From assembly GCA_946811185.2 (NCBI GenBank), contig OX328106.1, positions 31,680,426 to 31,744,425 on the forward strand: a stretch of DNA of 64,000 nt, in the 5' to 3' direction. The position numbers and the translations under genes are program-made. Positions 20,501-30,904 of this stretch are shown piece after piece. The stretch is from Hippopus hippopus (Eukaryota; Mollusca; Bivalvia; Cardiida; Cardiidae). Under the pieces are notes generated by a model that had not been told where the DNA came from, did not search any database, and saw nothing but the letters and a program-made list of their open reading frames with translations. Numbering within the stretch: position 1 is the stretch's first letter; the number at the start of each line of letters is the position of its first letter.

Positions 20501-23500
20501 ACTAGAAGACATACACAATTTTCCCTATAATATCCCATGAGAAAGTTATGACCCCAGTGCAAAGCCACAGAGCTATAATTACATGAATCCTGGTACAGGT
20601 CCAAAAGATAAAGCCCCATACCAAATAATACAAGTCTAGAATGTATTGTTATAAACAAGAAGACTGTCAGTCTCCTCAATAAAAGGCCCTGTAAAACATG
20701 AGATCCCCAAGACAGGGCTACTTTCATATCACAGTTGCCAGTGCACCTATCCTTTTTCTATCATTCCCTAATCCGAAGATTTTCTAGCAGAACTTCCACA
20801 AAACTCTATCTAATCCACTGGCTACTTCCATACATAATCATCAAAAAATGTCCAGCTGTTCTAGTAACAAGCATCTCTCCGCAGAAAGAGTCTAGCAGAG
20901 CTGGGATTCAAACTCATGACCCTCGTAATTATTAGCACAGTATGTTAATGATCTACCAGGCTCCTCAGGTATTATTTGAAGTCAGCCAGTATTGTGTTAC
21001 TTACCTCCTTCTCTTCATCGTCAATCGGACTTCCAACAAATACAACAATCCTCATACGATGGTTTTTGCCCTGTCTGTGCTTTAGTGCCAACTGTAATAT
21101 ACATTATTTATGGATCTGCGTGAACTTGTAAATTGATAATTACACATGTCACTAGGTTATGTCTCTGCCACAAATTTTAGACTTGTCCAAGTTGAAAACA
21201 ATAACAGATTTACAAAGCAAATGTAGAGGAAATCATCATATGTCTTTGAAACTGTAGAAAACATTGTGGAAAAAGAAGGAAATGCTGGTAACCAGCTTTT
21301 TGACCTTTTTCCACATTGTTATCAAAGCCATTTTTCCTAGGGTTGTTACAACTTGAGACTGTGTCACTGTGGTAAAGGGTAATATATAGTCTCATGTTGA
21401 CTGTCACACCAGTAAGCAGTATTTGACCCTCAGAGATCAAATCATCATGCTTCCGAATAATAAACTTGACTAGGAAAGAGATAAAGACTATTTCAGATTT
21501 CTTTATCATTATTTTTTCTTGAAAATGACTTTCTTTTTCACTGCTAAATACATCAAAGACAAAACTATGAATGATCTACCCAGCAAGCTATCATGTGAAT
21601 CTCTATCTAACTATTCCCCTGCCCCTACCCAATTCTAAGCCTTGTGATGCAAATAAATACATGAAATGGACATTCTCAGTCAGCATATAAATGTCAGTAT
21701 CTGATGCAGATATTGCACTGATAAAGCTGTATTTGGGCAGAAAATCTGGCAAGGAAACAAAGTAGTTCTGTGCTGTATGGTCTTCCTCTGCAGTGTTCGT
21801 ATAAGCTATTAACTCTTTACCATACGACAAAATCTTAGACTGGTTCAAATTGAAAACATTTGCAGACGACAAATCAAAGGTGGCCTAAATGACGAAATTA
21901 GTCCCCGATAGGATAGAAAACATTGTGGGAAAAGGAGAAAATGCTGGCTACCAGCATTTTTTCCTTTTCCCACAATGTTTTCAAAAGGCTTCTTCCTTAG
22001 GTACATTAAAAGTCGGGATTGTGTGGCAAAGAGTTAAATCCTGGTTCAGTGCTACAAGGGTCAAAAAAGATGTTTCTACAATTTTACTTACATGAGCTAC
22101 TTTGACAGCTGTACAGAACCTGATGTTCCCTTTGGGCTGAACCTGGTGTAGTTTGCTGAGAATCCGTCCAACGTCAGCAGTAAGGGTGGTGAGGACCTCG
22201 ACACTAAAAAGTAAAATTGTCATTCCTGCAAACTTTATAAAAATCCTACAAGTAAATTAGGCAGCAGTTACAACAATGTCACCAGACACCATTTCAAATT
22301 CCCATCAAAATTCTTAAATACTTTCATCAACAACACAAAAGTTGCATATAATCTTGCAAGATTCCTGCTACCTGATTAGCAGCAATATACACAGGTAAAA
22401 ATGTTGAATCTCTAAAATAGTTTCCCTGAAAACTCAACACAATTGTAGAAATATGAAACCTGCTATGGTGATATGTGTTTTTACCGCTATCAAAATTGAA
22501 TATAGCTAAACTTATCTTGTTTGAAACTATATCTTTATAATCTCTCTGTTTTACAGCCAATAATCCAATATTCTATTTCTCATAGAAGCCATTTCTATGA
22601 CAAGTATGTAGGTAAATTTAAAGTAAAAATTTGACAGGACATAATTATTTGACTTTAAGGAACAGAAGTCAGGGCTCATCAAGTATTTATTTTTCTCACA
22701 TGCAACACTAGCTTGAGAAGTATGATCTTCATTACTTTTGACAAGCTAATTGAACACAAACTCTAGCTCTTGCAAAAGGAAATGCCAAATTAACTCCTTT
22801 TAACCCAAGCCACAATTTACATGTATTACCTGGTCATCTTCATTTTCTCCTTTTCCTACAATGTTTTCAAAAGCCTTCTTCCTTAGGGTCGTTAAACCAC
22901 AGGATTGTTTGTTACAGGGTAAAGAGCTTTAATTGTACACTTTGAGGTTCAAAAAGGAGTACAAATAAACAACAGTAGTAAAATTACTGTGGTCTTACTT
23001 TGACATAACAATGAGTCCAACATTATTTTCTGGATTAGATCTTGTTTTGGAGTGGCAGACCAAGTTTACTGCATCTTGCTGTGCTTGTAGTCTAGTTGGC
23101 ACAAAGTCTCCATTTCTCATGTAATCACTGTTGTCAACACTGTCAAAAGAGAAAAATCGGAATGCATAAAAATACAATAACATAGTAAAACATCAACACT
23201 TATCAGACATTAATGCCAAACAATACATCCTATCATATTTTAAATAACCCTCCACATACCTATCCATAAGCCTTCATTTTAAATGTGTTACAATATTTCT
23301 ATGAGAGTTTTCCTGTAGTTGTACCTGTAGTGAGTTTAGTAATTTCAAAAGTGTTGTGGTATAAAGTTTCTATGACTTTGTTCCAGTAATTTTGGGTATC
23401 ATATGTTCCAGTATTTTGAAATGTGTTCTGATACATGGATTTCTATGCACTGGAAAGATTGTCTAATCTCAACTAATGTTGCTTTCACTGCCAGTTTAGG

Positions 23501-26500
23501 TCATTGTCAGATCTAAACAGTAAACAAGAGCACCGCATATGGGTGCCAAGCTCTGCTGTGGTTACTTAATTTTCAGTTAATTCAAAGTCAAAATAGGGGC
23601 ATAACTTTGTCAAAAGTGCTTTGATAGTTACCTGCCCATGTTTTACAAATTCCCGTTTTGATAGCAAACAACTTGTCCAAGTTTGAAATAAATATCTTAG
23701 TAATGACAGAGGTATTACGAAATGTCAATGGTTTTGAAAGTGTCAAAGTTTTTGCATAGCAACACAGATGACCTGGGCTACTACAATAGCATGACGTTTT
23801 CTTTGAAAACAGCAGAGCTAAAAAAAACAGGCAGTAAATGTCTTTGTTTTGTATGTATTATGTGCAAAATTTCCAGAGTTTTAGTACTTTCTGTGTTTGC
23901 ACCAGTATTTAACTGGTTGATAATACTCAAAAGTCAGAGTCCTACACTCACACTTTACTTCTCAGAGCTGAAGAATTCATTCAAGTGAGTCCTAGAACTA
24001 ATCAAGATCACAGCACTGCAACAGAATAATGCAAGTTGGACTCATTATTTTCTGGTTGGACTCATTGAGATAATGGGAGATTACCGACTCATCACAACTT
24101 GATTGATTCCATAAGCTTGTCTAGCCTGCTTTGTATCAAGTAGATTTCCACTGAAACTATTATCAGTCACACTGATCACATTTATACAATACTTCCATCA
24201 GCACAGTCTGTAGCGGTATGTAAAATTACAGGACTGTGTCGCGATTTTTTCAAATTCCTGTCGTGTAGCATTTAACAATATTTTGTTAACGACATTCGCA
24301 ACAGTTTCCATTGTCACGCTTCGTGTAACTGTCACGCTATTTACTCGAAATGGTGGGCACCTAACACAGTTGACCTTGCCACACTTGTCAATGTCTGCAG
24401 AATGGATAAACCAAGAACTAAAACGGATCGTTTCATGTCAGCAAAACGAAGAAAAAAGTATTTGAATCAAGCCAAATATATGCGAGGCAAGAATCCGAAG
24501 GTAACACTTTCAAAAGATCGGACTGAAAGTCGAAGAGAATCACCGAAGTATGTCACCTAACAACGGAAATATTGACACAGATGCCACTACTAGCGCTCTA
24601 TCTGGGAGACGTATCGTCGAGCTAAAGCATCTTTTCAGGTGCAGATGCTTTCAGTTTGGTCTAGTCCAAAATTATGTCACTTGGTAAAGACTTACAGAAA
24701 ACAAGGGGCTGTAACTCTTTCTCCTTTACCAGGTTATCCTTTAGCTTGATGAGTCTGCAGCAAACATCATTAAAAAAAATTAATGTCAATAGGAGAAATG
24801 GCTCCTAATGATTGATTTCTCCTTTTCGCACAATGATTTCTGACCCATCAAAGAACTGTGACACATGAATACCAGGTATTGGTTTAGCGTCTGCCAACGC
24901 GTCAAATTTTGAAGGGTCTAAAATTAGTAGTTTGGTAATGGGTTAACCCTTTCTCAAACGACAAATTTTAGACTCTTCCAAACTGAAACAGTTTGCAGAC
25001 GACAATGTTAAATTTTATAAATATGGCAGAAAGTTCTCCAATAGGGTAGAAAACATTGTGAGAAAAGGAGATATTGCTTGTTACGAGCAATTTCTCCTTT
25101 TCCTACAATGTTTTCAAAAGAGTTGTACTGCAGACATGTAAAAACACGGATTTGTTTAGGAAAGGGTTAAATGCTAACATCAGTATTACATTTATATGCT
25201 ATAGATTGTTTTATTATGACCAACAAACTTGATTCTTATAAACATTGTTGTAATGTTGAAAAAAATTGAGATAATTTACTTCATATAATGTCTTTGTCTT
25301 TGACAAACCCTACATTTACTAATTAGTTGGTGCCCCACCCACAAACTTAAAATGTATTTTCTTAAGAAATAAGGCTGGTGACCTATTTGTTTTAAGCCTG
25401 GTTCTTTTAGTTTAGTACCTGAATATTATTTATAGAAAAAGTAAGAAAAATCTGAATGTTAGAACATTAAAAAATAACTTTATAAGATAACAGGGCTCAA
25501 CATTAACTTTTTGATTTACTGGATCAGTCGGACAAGTACCTTGCAAAACCACTTGTCCTTACCAGGTTTTCACTTGTCCTATTATATGATGGGAATTCGG
25601 GAGTAAAAAAGAAACTACTCAAAATATGTTTTCAGATTGCTGCTTTTGTTATTCTTATAACCTCCCAAATTGTTTTTTCCATTCTTCTTTAGTCACTGAA
25701 CTGTGACCTTCTAGCTCTCTCACTCTGAAACCACACATTCAAAGCTCTTTCACAATTATATGAATCAACTTGTGGTCCATGTATGGATATAGCCATTAAA
25801 TAATCCAGCATTTCAGGGCTAGGACTAGCTCGCCAATCTGATTTTATTCTTGCCATGGCTGAAAACCCACGTTCACACACTGCACTAGAAACTGGTATAC
25901 ATAGACTTAAGACTCACAGTATCGCAGCTATGAAAACTGGTCTAACCAGCTGTGTACAAATTTTCTTTTTCTAGTATTTTTTTCATACTTTTCTTGTGTT
26001 TGGCTCGCCATTTTAGTCTTTTCTGTCGTGGAATCGGCGGACGACTTGAAGCCAAACTTCTCTAGAAGCGTCTGCATTTTGAAGTGAACAGTTCGACTCC
26101 TAAGTGCACGATATATATTAATCGAATAATTTCAACTTTGTTTGACACATTTACTCTATTTTGTTGAAATAGTTTTCAAATTCGATTAAATGGAATATTA
26201 AAATAAATGTCCATTTATTAATTTACGGTTAGTTGGGTACATCATTTCATTTTACTAGTAACAGTTAATGAAAGTTGAATACAAGTGGAACATTTCAAAC
26301 ACCGACGAAAATGCTATCAAATCGGGTGGAACCACTTTGCTATTTACCAACCTCCTTAAGACTATAGTAATCGACATATTCTGGTCTAATGAGATAGGAG
26401 GAGTCATTTTTGCATGGTTTTGTGACTAAGTGGGTGGGACTTAATATGCAGTATGTTTCCAAGTTATTTCTTTAAGGTATAGATAAAATCGGCAAGTGAA

Positions 26501-28339
26501 GCCAGCTGTCAAAATGACACTATTCCGGAATTCCGTCGTCGACACTCAAATTATGCATTCGGAAATTATTTTTTTCACCTCAAATTGAATTTTAAAATGC
26601 ACTTGTCCGATCGGGCAACCAGATTTAAAATTTAGTTGTCCGAGGCAACTTTTCACTTGCCAAAATCCATCGGACAACCGTTAATGTCGAGCCCTGAGAT
26701 AGTCTTGTTTTTTCTTTGGTTTTTTCCAAAATAAAGCTGTTTTAGCCGTAAGGGTTTTTTTTTTTTTTTAAAGATTGATACTCAGTATACTCTACATAAT
26801 TATTTTTCATTAAATTTGATGTTCCAGCAATACAATGACATAAAATTTGCTTATAATTGTTGTCATTTAAAAAAATATACATGGACTTAGTTTTCATAGG
26901 TGAAATTTCATCCTGAACTGCCACAATGCAGGGTTTACTATAAGAAATATTCATAGAATTTTCCCAAATCTGGTGACCCCCCTTTTTTTTATCTCCTATT
27001 TTCGTAGATCAGATAATATACTATCACCAAACAAAGTTTCATGAAATTCTGAATGTTTTTTAAAAAAATGGTGAAACTGTAGCAATTGTCTTTAAGCAGT
27101 CTATATGCATCATGGTGTGTAAACATCGTCAGCTACGAATTTCCTATGTTAGGAAAGTAAAGTGGGGAAATTTGACCAACATCAACAACAACAACGAAAG
27201 TAAAGCTCTCAAAATAAATCTTGCTTTAAGTCCAAAGAGAAAAGTAAGAAATTTTGGGAGCAGCCGGGCAAATTCATCTAGTTACGAGTGAATGAATCCA
27301 AGGAGTGTATGTCAGGTTTGTTGCAAGTCTGCTTTGAAACCTTCCAAACCATTTGTTTGCAGTGAGGGTTGTAGTAATATGCATACAAGTCTACTTTACA
27401 ACTCTGCTTTACTGGTGTCCCCCAATATTTTTGGCCTGGGAACAACACTGTAGAAGTGAAGTGGTCTGTTTCCAGTGAGGAAATGTAATGTGTGTGTACT
27501 CAATGTAATATAGCTGAGAGGTTTAATCAATGGATTGTAACTGTTGTAGTTGACATTAGTAGACTCATGACCAGATGCCCAGCTAGCTAAGTTGGTAGAG
27601 CTGCAGTGCTAGTGTTCCGGGGGTCACGGGTTCGAGTCCCATGTCGGGCATATTTTTCTTCCTTGATTTACTTCACTGGGGACAAGGTCAATTGGTGAGT
27701 ACGGGTTAGCGGCACCAGAGGTATGTTAGGACTGGAGGAGGGAGTTGGTGACTCCCAGAAAATCAATAGGGGGAGGAGTGATGTAGTTGACGTTCCAAGT
27801 AGACACACGATCAGATGTCTGGCTAGCTCAGTTGGTAGAGCTGTGGTACTAGTGTTCTGGGGTTCGTGGGTTCAAGTCCCATGTCGGGCACACTTTTCTT
27901 CATTTACTTCATAACCACGGTTTACTGAATGTGAGATTGCATGCAGAGGGTCCCTGGACACAAAAACCACCCTGTAAGTATATTACTGTGTGTATTAACT
28001 TGAGCAGACACAAAAAGCATATTAAATTTTTTGTGGCATGCACAGTCAAACCCTTGTCATATCTAAGATAATGTAATGTCACACATACTAAAAAAAACAA
28101 TCACGTCACTCCACCCACCGGTTGATGCACTTTATTTCTGCTTTGTCACATTTTTCATTTGGTTCTTTCGTATCATTTTTGGCGTATACAATGAGAAAAA
28201 TGTTGTAAACAACTTATACTATAATCAAGGTCTATAATTTACTCATGAGAACCAAGAAAACCACCTACAGTGGTCGATATAACGTTTTCGTCTCGAATTT
28301 AACAGTTACTCACCAAACTATAGTACTTTCGAGCACCAT
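14556..28339 (-). CDS. PSMD4: 26S proteasome non-ATPase regulatory subunit 4 (Rpn10)
   Basis: Complete nine-exon gene. In transcript order the coding exons are 28314-28339, 22999-23139, 22092-22203, 21005-21091, 19918-19986, 19342-19403, 16851-17260, 16153-16235 and 14556-14720. All have GT-AG ends, and they sum to 1155 nt (384 residues plus stop). Residues 1 to about 188 form the VWA domain that docks Rpn10 between the proteasome base and lid ([30 protein letters not shown]). UIM 1 is at about 212-229 ([14 protein letters not shown]) and UIM 2 at about 288-305 ([10 protein letters not shown]). A third UIM-like segment lies at about 256-270 ([10 protein letters not shown]). The protein captures polyubiquitin chains for the 26S proteasome. 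The 3' exon encodes a Lys-rich tail ending DSEKK. Length and exon order agree with the animal family (about 377 residues in vertebrates). The introns are heavily loaded with transposons but every splice site looks intact. Confidence 0.97.
14734..14814. repeat. 27-bp tandem repeat, three copies, in a PSMD4 intron
   Basis: Three near-identical 27-bp units starting 'caatggtataacctt' lie 14 bp from the acceptor of the last PSMD4 exon. On the transcribed strand they occupy the branch-point and pyrimidine-tract neighbourhood. Confidence 0.85.
14950..15118 (-). repeat. tRNA-derived SINE, reverse orientation
   Basis: The tail 'ttagtcatatcacggtgaca', the body 'agggctctgaagtcacttgc' and the head 'ctttaccactgagccatgta' are recognisable. 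Confidence 0.75.
15130..15249. repeat. FB-A fragment (right part)
   Basis: Contains 'agagaaaatgctggttacca' and the right arm, ending 'ggcaaatagttga'. The left end is missing. Confidence 0.65.
15692..15948. repeat. FB-C fold-back element in a PSMD4 intron
   Basis: The palindrome is 'ccatgtcagcctgcactgtc' with its complement. The inverted ends are 'aaaaaggggctcaacgcatc' and 'gatgcattaaacaccctttt'. Confidence 0.82.
16268..16532. repeat. FB-C fold-back element near PSMD4 exon 8
   Basis: It starts 'tgctctgcaaaaaggagtct' and ends 'cccccttttgccagagcatg'. The left end lies about 30 bp from the acceptor of the 83-nt exon, so it overlaps the likely branch-point region. Confidence 0.85.
16699..16834. 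repeat. FB-A fragment beside the PSMD4 exon 7 donor
   Basis: The core is 'aaaggagaaaatgttggtaa' with a diverged right arm. It ends 'ggttacaagttaa', 16 bp from the donor site of the largest PSMD4 exon. Confidence 0.65.
17310..17371 (-). repeat. SINE tail split by a hAT-type insertion
   Basis: The tail 'ttttcaatattgtttcagtt' and 'cagcagctattgcacctct' belongs to a second-type SINE. Its continuation 'ctgctttccttgag' lies at about 18485-18500, beyond the inserted element. Confidence 0.6.
17372..18476. mobile_element. Non-autonomous hAT-type element
   Basis: Bounded by short inverted repeats CAGGGTTTTCC (17372) and GGAAAACCCTG (18476). The CAGGG ends are typical of hAT elements. It interrupts a SINE, and the flanks 'cacctctc' and 'tctctctc' could be a worn 8-bp target duplication. 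Inside there is no intact transposase. A 72-codon minus frame at 17786-18004 has no clear homology. It lies in the intron between PSMD4 coding exons 6 and 7. Confidence 0.6.
18703..18835. repeat. FB-A fragment, worn
   Basis: Recognisable from 'accaaacaattctgtgttat', 'agaaggcttttgaac' and 'atgtcatctgcaaatgc'. The central hairpin has decayed. Confidence 0.5.
18843..19041. repeat. FB-A fold-back element
   Basis: It starts 'cttacccttcaccacacagc' and ends GAGGTAAAGGGTTAA. The centre is 'gtgggaaaaggagaaaatgc' with an imperfect right arm. Confidence 0.8.
19450..19590 (-). repeat. Degenerate SINE, reverse orientation
   Basis: Traces of tail ('gctgctttcaacatgaataa') and body ('aggaccctgcagtgccttga'). 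Confidence 0.45.
20129..20372. repeat. FB-A element with a duplicated hairpin segment
   Basis: After 'aaccctttaccatacaagg', the segment 'gaagctttttgaaaacacag' plus 'ggtaaccacca' occurs twice, about 99 bp apart. The copy therefore arose by internal duplication, or from two overlapping insertions. Confidence 0.7.
20720..20970 (-). repeat. Second-type SINE, reverse orientation
   Basis: Body and head are recognisable: 'ctatctaatccactggctac', 'gagctgggattcaaactcat'. The latter is the complement of a tRNA T-arm. Confidence 0.7.
21160..21383. repeat. FB-A element in a PSMD4 intron
   Basis: Contains 'ttagacttgtccaagttgaa', the hairpin 'acattgtggaaaaagaagga' with its complement, and the end 'tgtggtaaagggt'. 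Confidence 0.8.
21809..22037. repeat. FB-A element in a PSMD4 intron
   Basis: Complete, TTAA at 21809-21812 and 22034-22037. The centre is a perfect 'gtgggaaaaggagaaaatgc' arm pair around a 'ggctacc' tip. It lies 55 bp from the next exon. Confidence 0.9.
22796..22932. repeat. FB-A fragment (right half)
   Basis: Only the right arm 'cattttctccttttcctaca' and the distal part 'cttccttagggtcgttaaac' remain, with a worn left end. Confidence 0.6.
23525..23826 (+). repeat. Dispersed molluscan-type repeat
   Basis: Begins 'aagagcaccgcatatgggtg' and continues 'ggggcataactttgtcaaaa', ending 'agcagagctaaaaaaa'. The A-rich end suggests a retroposed unit. I recall similar repeats from bivalve genomes, but a library search is needed to name it. 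Confidence 0.5.
24402..24650 (+). pseudogene. Possible transposase N-terminal fragment
   Basis: A basic 52-codon frame starts at 24402 ([20 protein letters not shown]) and stops at 24560. A second frame from 24550 reads [17 protein letters not shown] up to an FB-A fragment. A basic N-terminus plus 'GRRIVEL' resembles N-termini of Mutator- or KDZ-like transposon proteins. That match is from memory and weak. The two frames differ by one base, so it would be broken. It lies inside PSMD4 intron 1, on the opposite strand. Confidence 0.3.
24714..24946. repeat. FB-A element, worn
   Basis: The centre 'aggagaaatggctcctaatg' is diverged. It ends 'gtagtttggtaatgggttaa' at the TTAA shared with the next copy. 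A further FB-A end fragment lies at about 24640-24690. Confidence 0.6.
24943..25170. repeat. FB-A fold-back element sharing a TTAA
   Basis: TTAA at 24943-24946 and 25167-25170. The centre is 'gagaaaaggagatattgctt' and its complement with a 'gttacgagc' tip. Confidence 0.88.
25491..26696 (-). mobile_element. Internally deleted hAT element (ZNF862-like transposase)
   Basis: Bounded by inverted repeats CAGGGCTCAACATTAAC (25491) and GTTAATGTCGAGCCCTG (26696). Subterminal 'cttgtcc' and 'ggacaa' motifs recur on both sides. Total length is 1206 bp, against several kb for an autonomous element. It carries the first and last parts of a transposase on the minus strand. It sits in PSMD4 intron 1. Confidence 0.85.
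25689..26077 (-). pseudogene. hAT transposase remnant, internally deleted
   Basis: On the minus strand an ATG at 26077 opens a 49-codon frame ([13 protein letters not shown] ... [10 protein letters not shown]) that stops at 25928. Immediately downstream, the hAT dimerisation-domain signature appears: [20 protein letters not shown], then CERALNVWF, ending at 25689. The first part resembles the TTF-type N-terminus of ZNF862/KIAA1586-like proteins and the second their C-terminus. The catalytic middle is gone, so the element could move only with help from another copy. Confidence 0.8.
26697..27547. other. PSMD4 intron 1 sequence, no feature seen
   Basis: AT-rich sequence with A, T and C runs. 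No gene and no member of the named families. Confidence 0.45.
27548..27905 (+). repeat. Tandem pair of tRNA-like (SINE-head) units
   Basis: Two 75-nt tRNA-like units at 27576-27650 and 27816-27890 lie in a duplicated segment starting 'gtagttgac' and ending 'ttacttc'. Each has a good A-box (TAGCTNAGTTGGTAGAGC) and B-box (GGTTCRAGTCC). The acceptor stems contain mismatches and the anticodon arm does not fold. They look tRNA-derived rather than functional tRNAs, although the internal RNA polymerase III promoter looks intact. Confidence 0.7.
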
Positions 28340-28689
28340 TTTGTTGTTGATCGCAGTAAATAACTGGCGTGCTTTGATTGGGTAAATATCTTTTTCGCGA
28401 TATCTCAGCTCGCTCCTAAAGCTTTCCGTCCGATTACATTTCGCTCCATGAGTGTTATTATTTTCTGCGTACCCATGCTCACCAACTCGCTTTTCACTAT
28501 TTCGCATAGAGTAGACGAAGATAAAACAGTCTTTGCAAAAGCAATTTTGATGATAAGGCGACGACTAGCTTTCTCTAGTTTTCACATACTAGTTTTTTCA
28601 AAGACAGTCTGATCTTCACCCACATCTCGTAGTCTGCGTAAACAACTGAAACTGTGCAGCGTTAAAATTTTCTTTGACAGTCTTATGAC

Positions 28690-28890
28690 AGAAAAAATAT
28701 GGTGTGACCGCTACGAAAACATTACTGAAAAGGAAGCAAATGTTGGATTCAATCACATTTTTTTCCACCATGAATGTTAAAATCTACCCTTTCATAGGCT
28801 GAATTGATTATTCAACCCACATTTACTGTCGTCTGCAAACACGTTCAATATGGATGAATAAATAGTTTTGACGGACGGTAAGTATTAAAG
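28690..28890. repeat. FB-A element, worn, upstream of PSMD4
   Basis: Contains 'gaaaacattactgaaaagga', 'catttactgtcgtctgcaaa' and 'gacggacggtaagtatta'. It lies about 350 bp upstream of the PSMD4 start codon. Confidence 0.6.
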
Positions 28891-29023
28891 GAGTGATTTT
28901 CATACCCATTTTATCGTGGAGCAGAATAGGATTTAAATCGGGGTACTAAGTACTGGCTTTCAGAGACATGATTTTCACTCTGAATATATAAATATATATA
29001 ACGTTCTAATTCTAAAGCCTAAG

Positions 29024-29069
29024 ACTAGCCACTCTAAATTCATCATTCTAAATTCACCATTCTAAATTC
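29024..29069. repeat. Short tandem repeat 'attctaaattcacc'
   Basis: About three imperfect copies of a 13-14-bp unit. Confidence 0.6.
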
Positions 29070-29253
29070 CAAGGATTTGCAAACTGGTTGGCTGGGTCAT
29101 CAGTTGGCCAAATCGGAGGCCGAATACACCAACCATCCTTAATTTAGCATCCTTTGCCTATTTCAAAAGATTTTTCTAAATGTGAAAGTTAAACTAATCA
29201 GAAATTTAAGTGGTTTTAAAATCTCCAAATGTAGAATTGACTAACAATGCAAG

Positions 29254-29477
29254 TTAACACTTTACCACACAATCCCGAGTTTTAACGATCCTGAGAAAGA
29301 AAGCTTATGAAAATTTTGTGGGAAAAGGAGAAAATGCTGGTTACCAGCATTGTCTCCTTTTACCACAATGTCTACCCTTCCCAAAAAATTTCAATTTTCC
29401 AGTCACATTTATTTTGTCGTCTGCGAATGCTTTAAATTTGGACTAGCCTAAAATAATGTCGTTTGGTAAAGAGTTAA
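29254..29477. repeat. FB-A fold-back element
   Basis: Complete, TTAA at 29254-29257 and 29474-29477. The centre is 'gtgggaaaaggagaaaatgc' and a near-complement with one G change. Confidence 0.9.
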
Positions 29478-29671
29478 AAAAGTTGGTGAATACGGTCTCT
29501 GATTGGCTGCTCAAGGCTTTCTGTTCGGCAAGCTGATGTCTAGGTCACTTGGCAATCAGTTGGCATATCGTGGAAATTGTAGAATGATGTTAGTATTTAG
29601 AATGGTTAGGACAAACAATCAAAGCAAATTCCACTCTTCCTCCCTTCCTTTAGATCCTGCCAATTTATCAC

Positions 29672-29880
29672 TTAACTAAACGACAAATTCTAAACGGTCC
29701 GGCCAAAGTGAAAGCATTTGCAGACGACAAATTCAGTGTAGCTTAATGGATGATTTCTGTCTTTGAAAGGATAGAAGACATTGTTGGAAAAGGAAAAAAA
29801 TGCTGGTCACCAGTATTTTCTCCTTTTCTCATAATGCTTTCAGGGCCGTGCGAATACGGAATTATTTAGTACAGGGTCAA
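29672..29880. repeat. FB-A fold-back element
   Basis: It starts TTAACTAAACGACAAATTC. The centre is 'ttgttggaaaaggaaaaaaa' with an imperfect complement. It ends 'tagtacagggtcaa'. Confidence 0.8.
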
Positions 29881-29904
29881 TATGGACTTTTGAATGGTTG
29901 AATT

Positions 29905-30150
29905 GATTTAATGTATGATGTTTAACGCCGTTTTCAACATTATTTCAGTCATATCGCGGCGGCAAGTGCGGTAATACATGTATGTATGCTTTCCTAGAGT
30001 TTCTTTGACCAGTACTTCGTATAATATTCTTCCCAAGCCACTGACTGCCATCCCACCTTATCATCGTTGAAACATTGATCAGTGGTGAGAGAGGAATGAA
30101 TCCTGTCGCAATGTCTATCTTCAATTTGAGACGTTGTAACAAATACTTAC
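29905..30150 (-). repeat. Second-type SINE, reverse orientation
   Basis: The tail 'gccgttttcaacattatttc' and body 'agtacttcgtataatattct', 'ggtgagagaggaatgaatcc' are clear. Confidence 0.8.
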
Positions 30151-30309
30151 ATTGCATTATTTATTCGTTGAGCGCGAAGCGTAAGTCAAGTTGTATTTGT
30201 AAGCAGCCTAGATCAATCTGTCTTTCACTGACAATTTAGATTATGATCAGACTGCATTGAACGTCCAACTCCGTGATCGCTTTATTTTTCCTTGAGATTT
30301 CTAGATTTA

Positions 30310-30475
30310 AGCCTTTACCATTTGATCTCGTGTTTGAGGGACCCGGTGGAAGAGGGCATCTGAAAACTTTGTGGAAAAAGGAGAAAATGCTGGTAACCAG
30401 CATTTTCTCCTTTTCCCACAATGTTTTCCACCCCATCGAGGTCAAAATTTATCATTTTAGCCACACATACGGTCC
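30310..30475. repeat. FB-A element, right end lost
   Basis: It starts 'taagcctttaccatttgatc'. The central palindrome 'aaaggagaaaatgctggtaa' with its complement is intact. The distal right part is missing. Confidence 0.75.
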
Positions 30476-30571
30476 ATGTTCATACCACCGACATGTATAT
30501 GATGGGCTTCGAATTATACAGATAAGATTTTGAAAGTGGATCAAAAAGTTGGAGTCTGTGGAAGTTTAAAA

Positions 30572-30808
30572 CATAGCCCTTTCCAAGATGACAAACTTGT
30601 ACGTTATCCAATTTGGGAGTGTTTGCAGATGACAAAAATGGATATTTTCAAATGATGCGAGTCTCTCAATAAGCAGAGATCAATGTGGTAAAAGGAGAAA
30701 ATGCTTTACCATCAATTTTCTTCCTTTCACACAATGGTTTCAAAAGCCCTCTTCTACAAGGCCTAAAAAAAATCAGGATGGTTTGTAAACTTGTAGTAAC
30801 GGGATAGT
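30572..30808. repeat. FB-A element, worn
   Basis: Recognised by 'agccctttccaagatgacaa', 'gtttgcagatgacaaaaatg', the core 'gtggtaaaaggagaaaatgc' and the end 'agtaacggg'. Confidence 0.65.
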
Positions 30809-30904
30809 TTGTGTTTATATAATATATCGAATGCAGTCCGTGTCTTTGCAATTGGAACTCCAGACAAGCAATACCGTCGTTATTTGGTAGGTTAGTTTGT
30901 TTGG

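Noticed and set aside
27576..27650. Functional tRNA gene (and its twin at 27816-27890)
   Set aside because: Mismatches in the acceptor stem and no foldable anticodon arm. The repeated flanks indicate a SINE-type unit.
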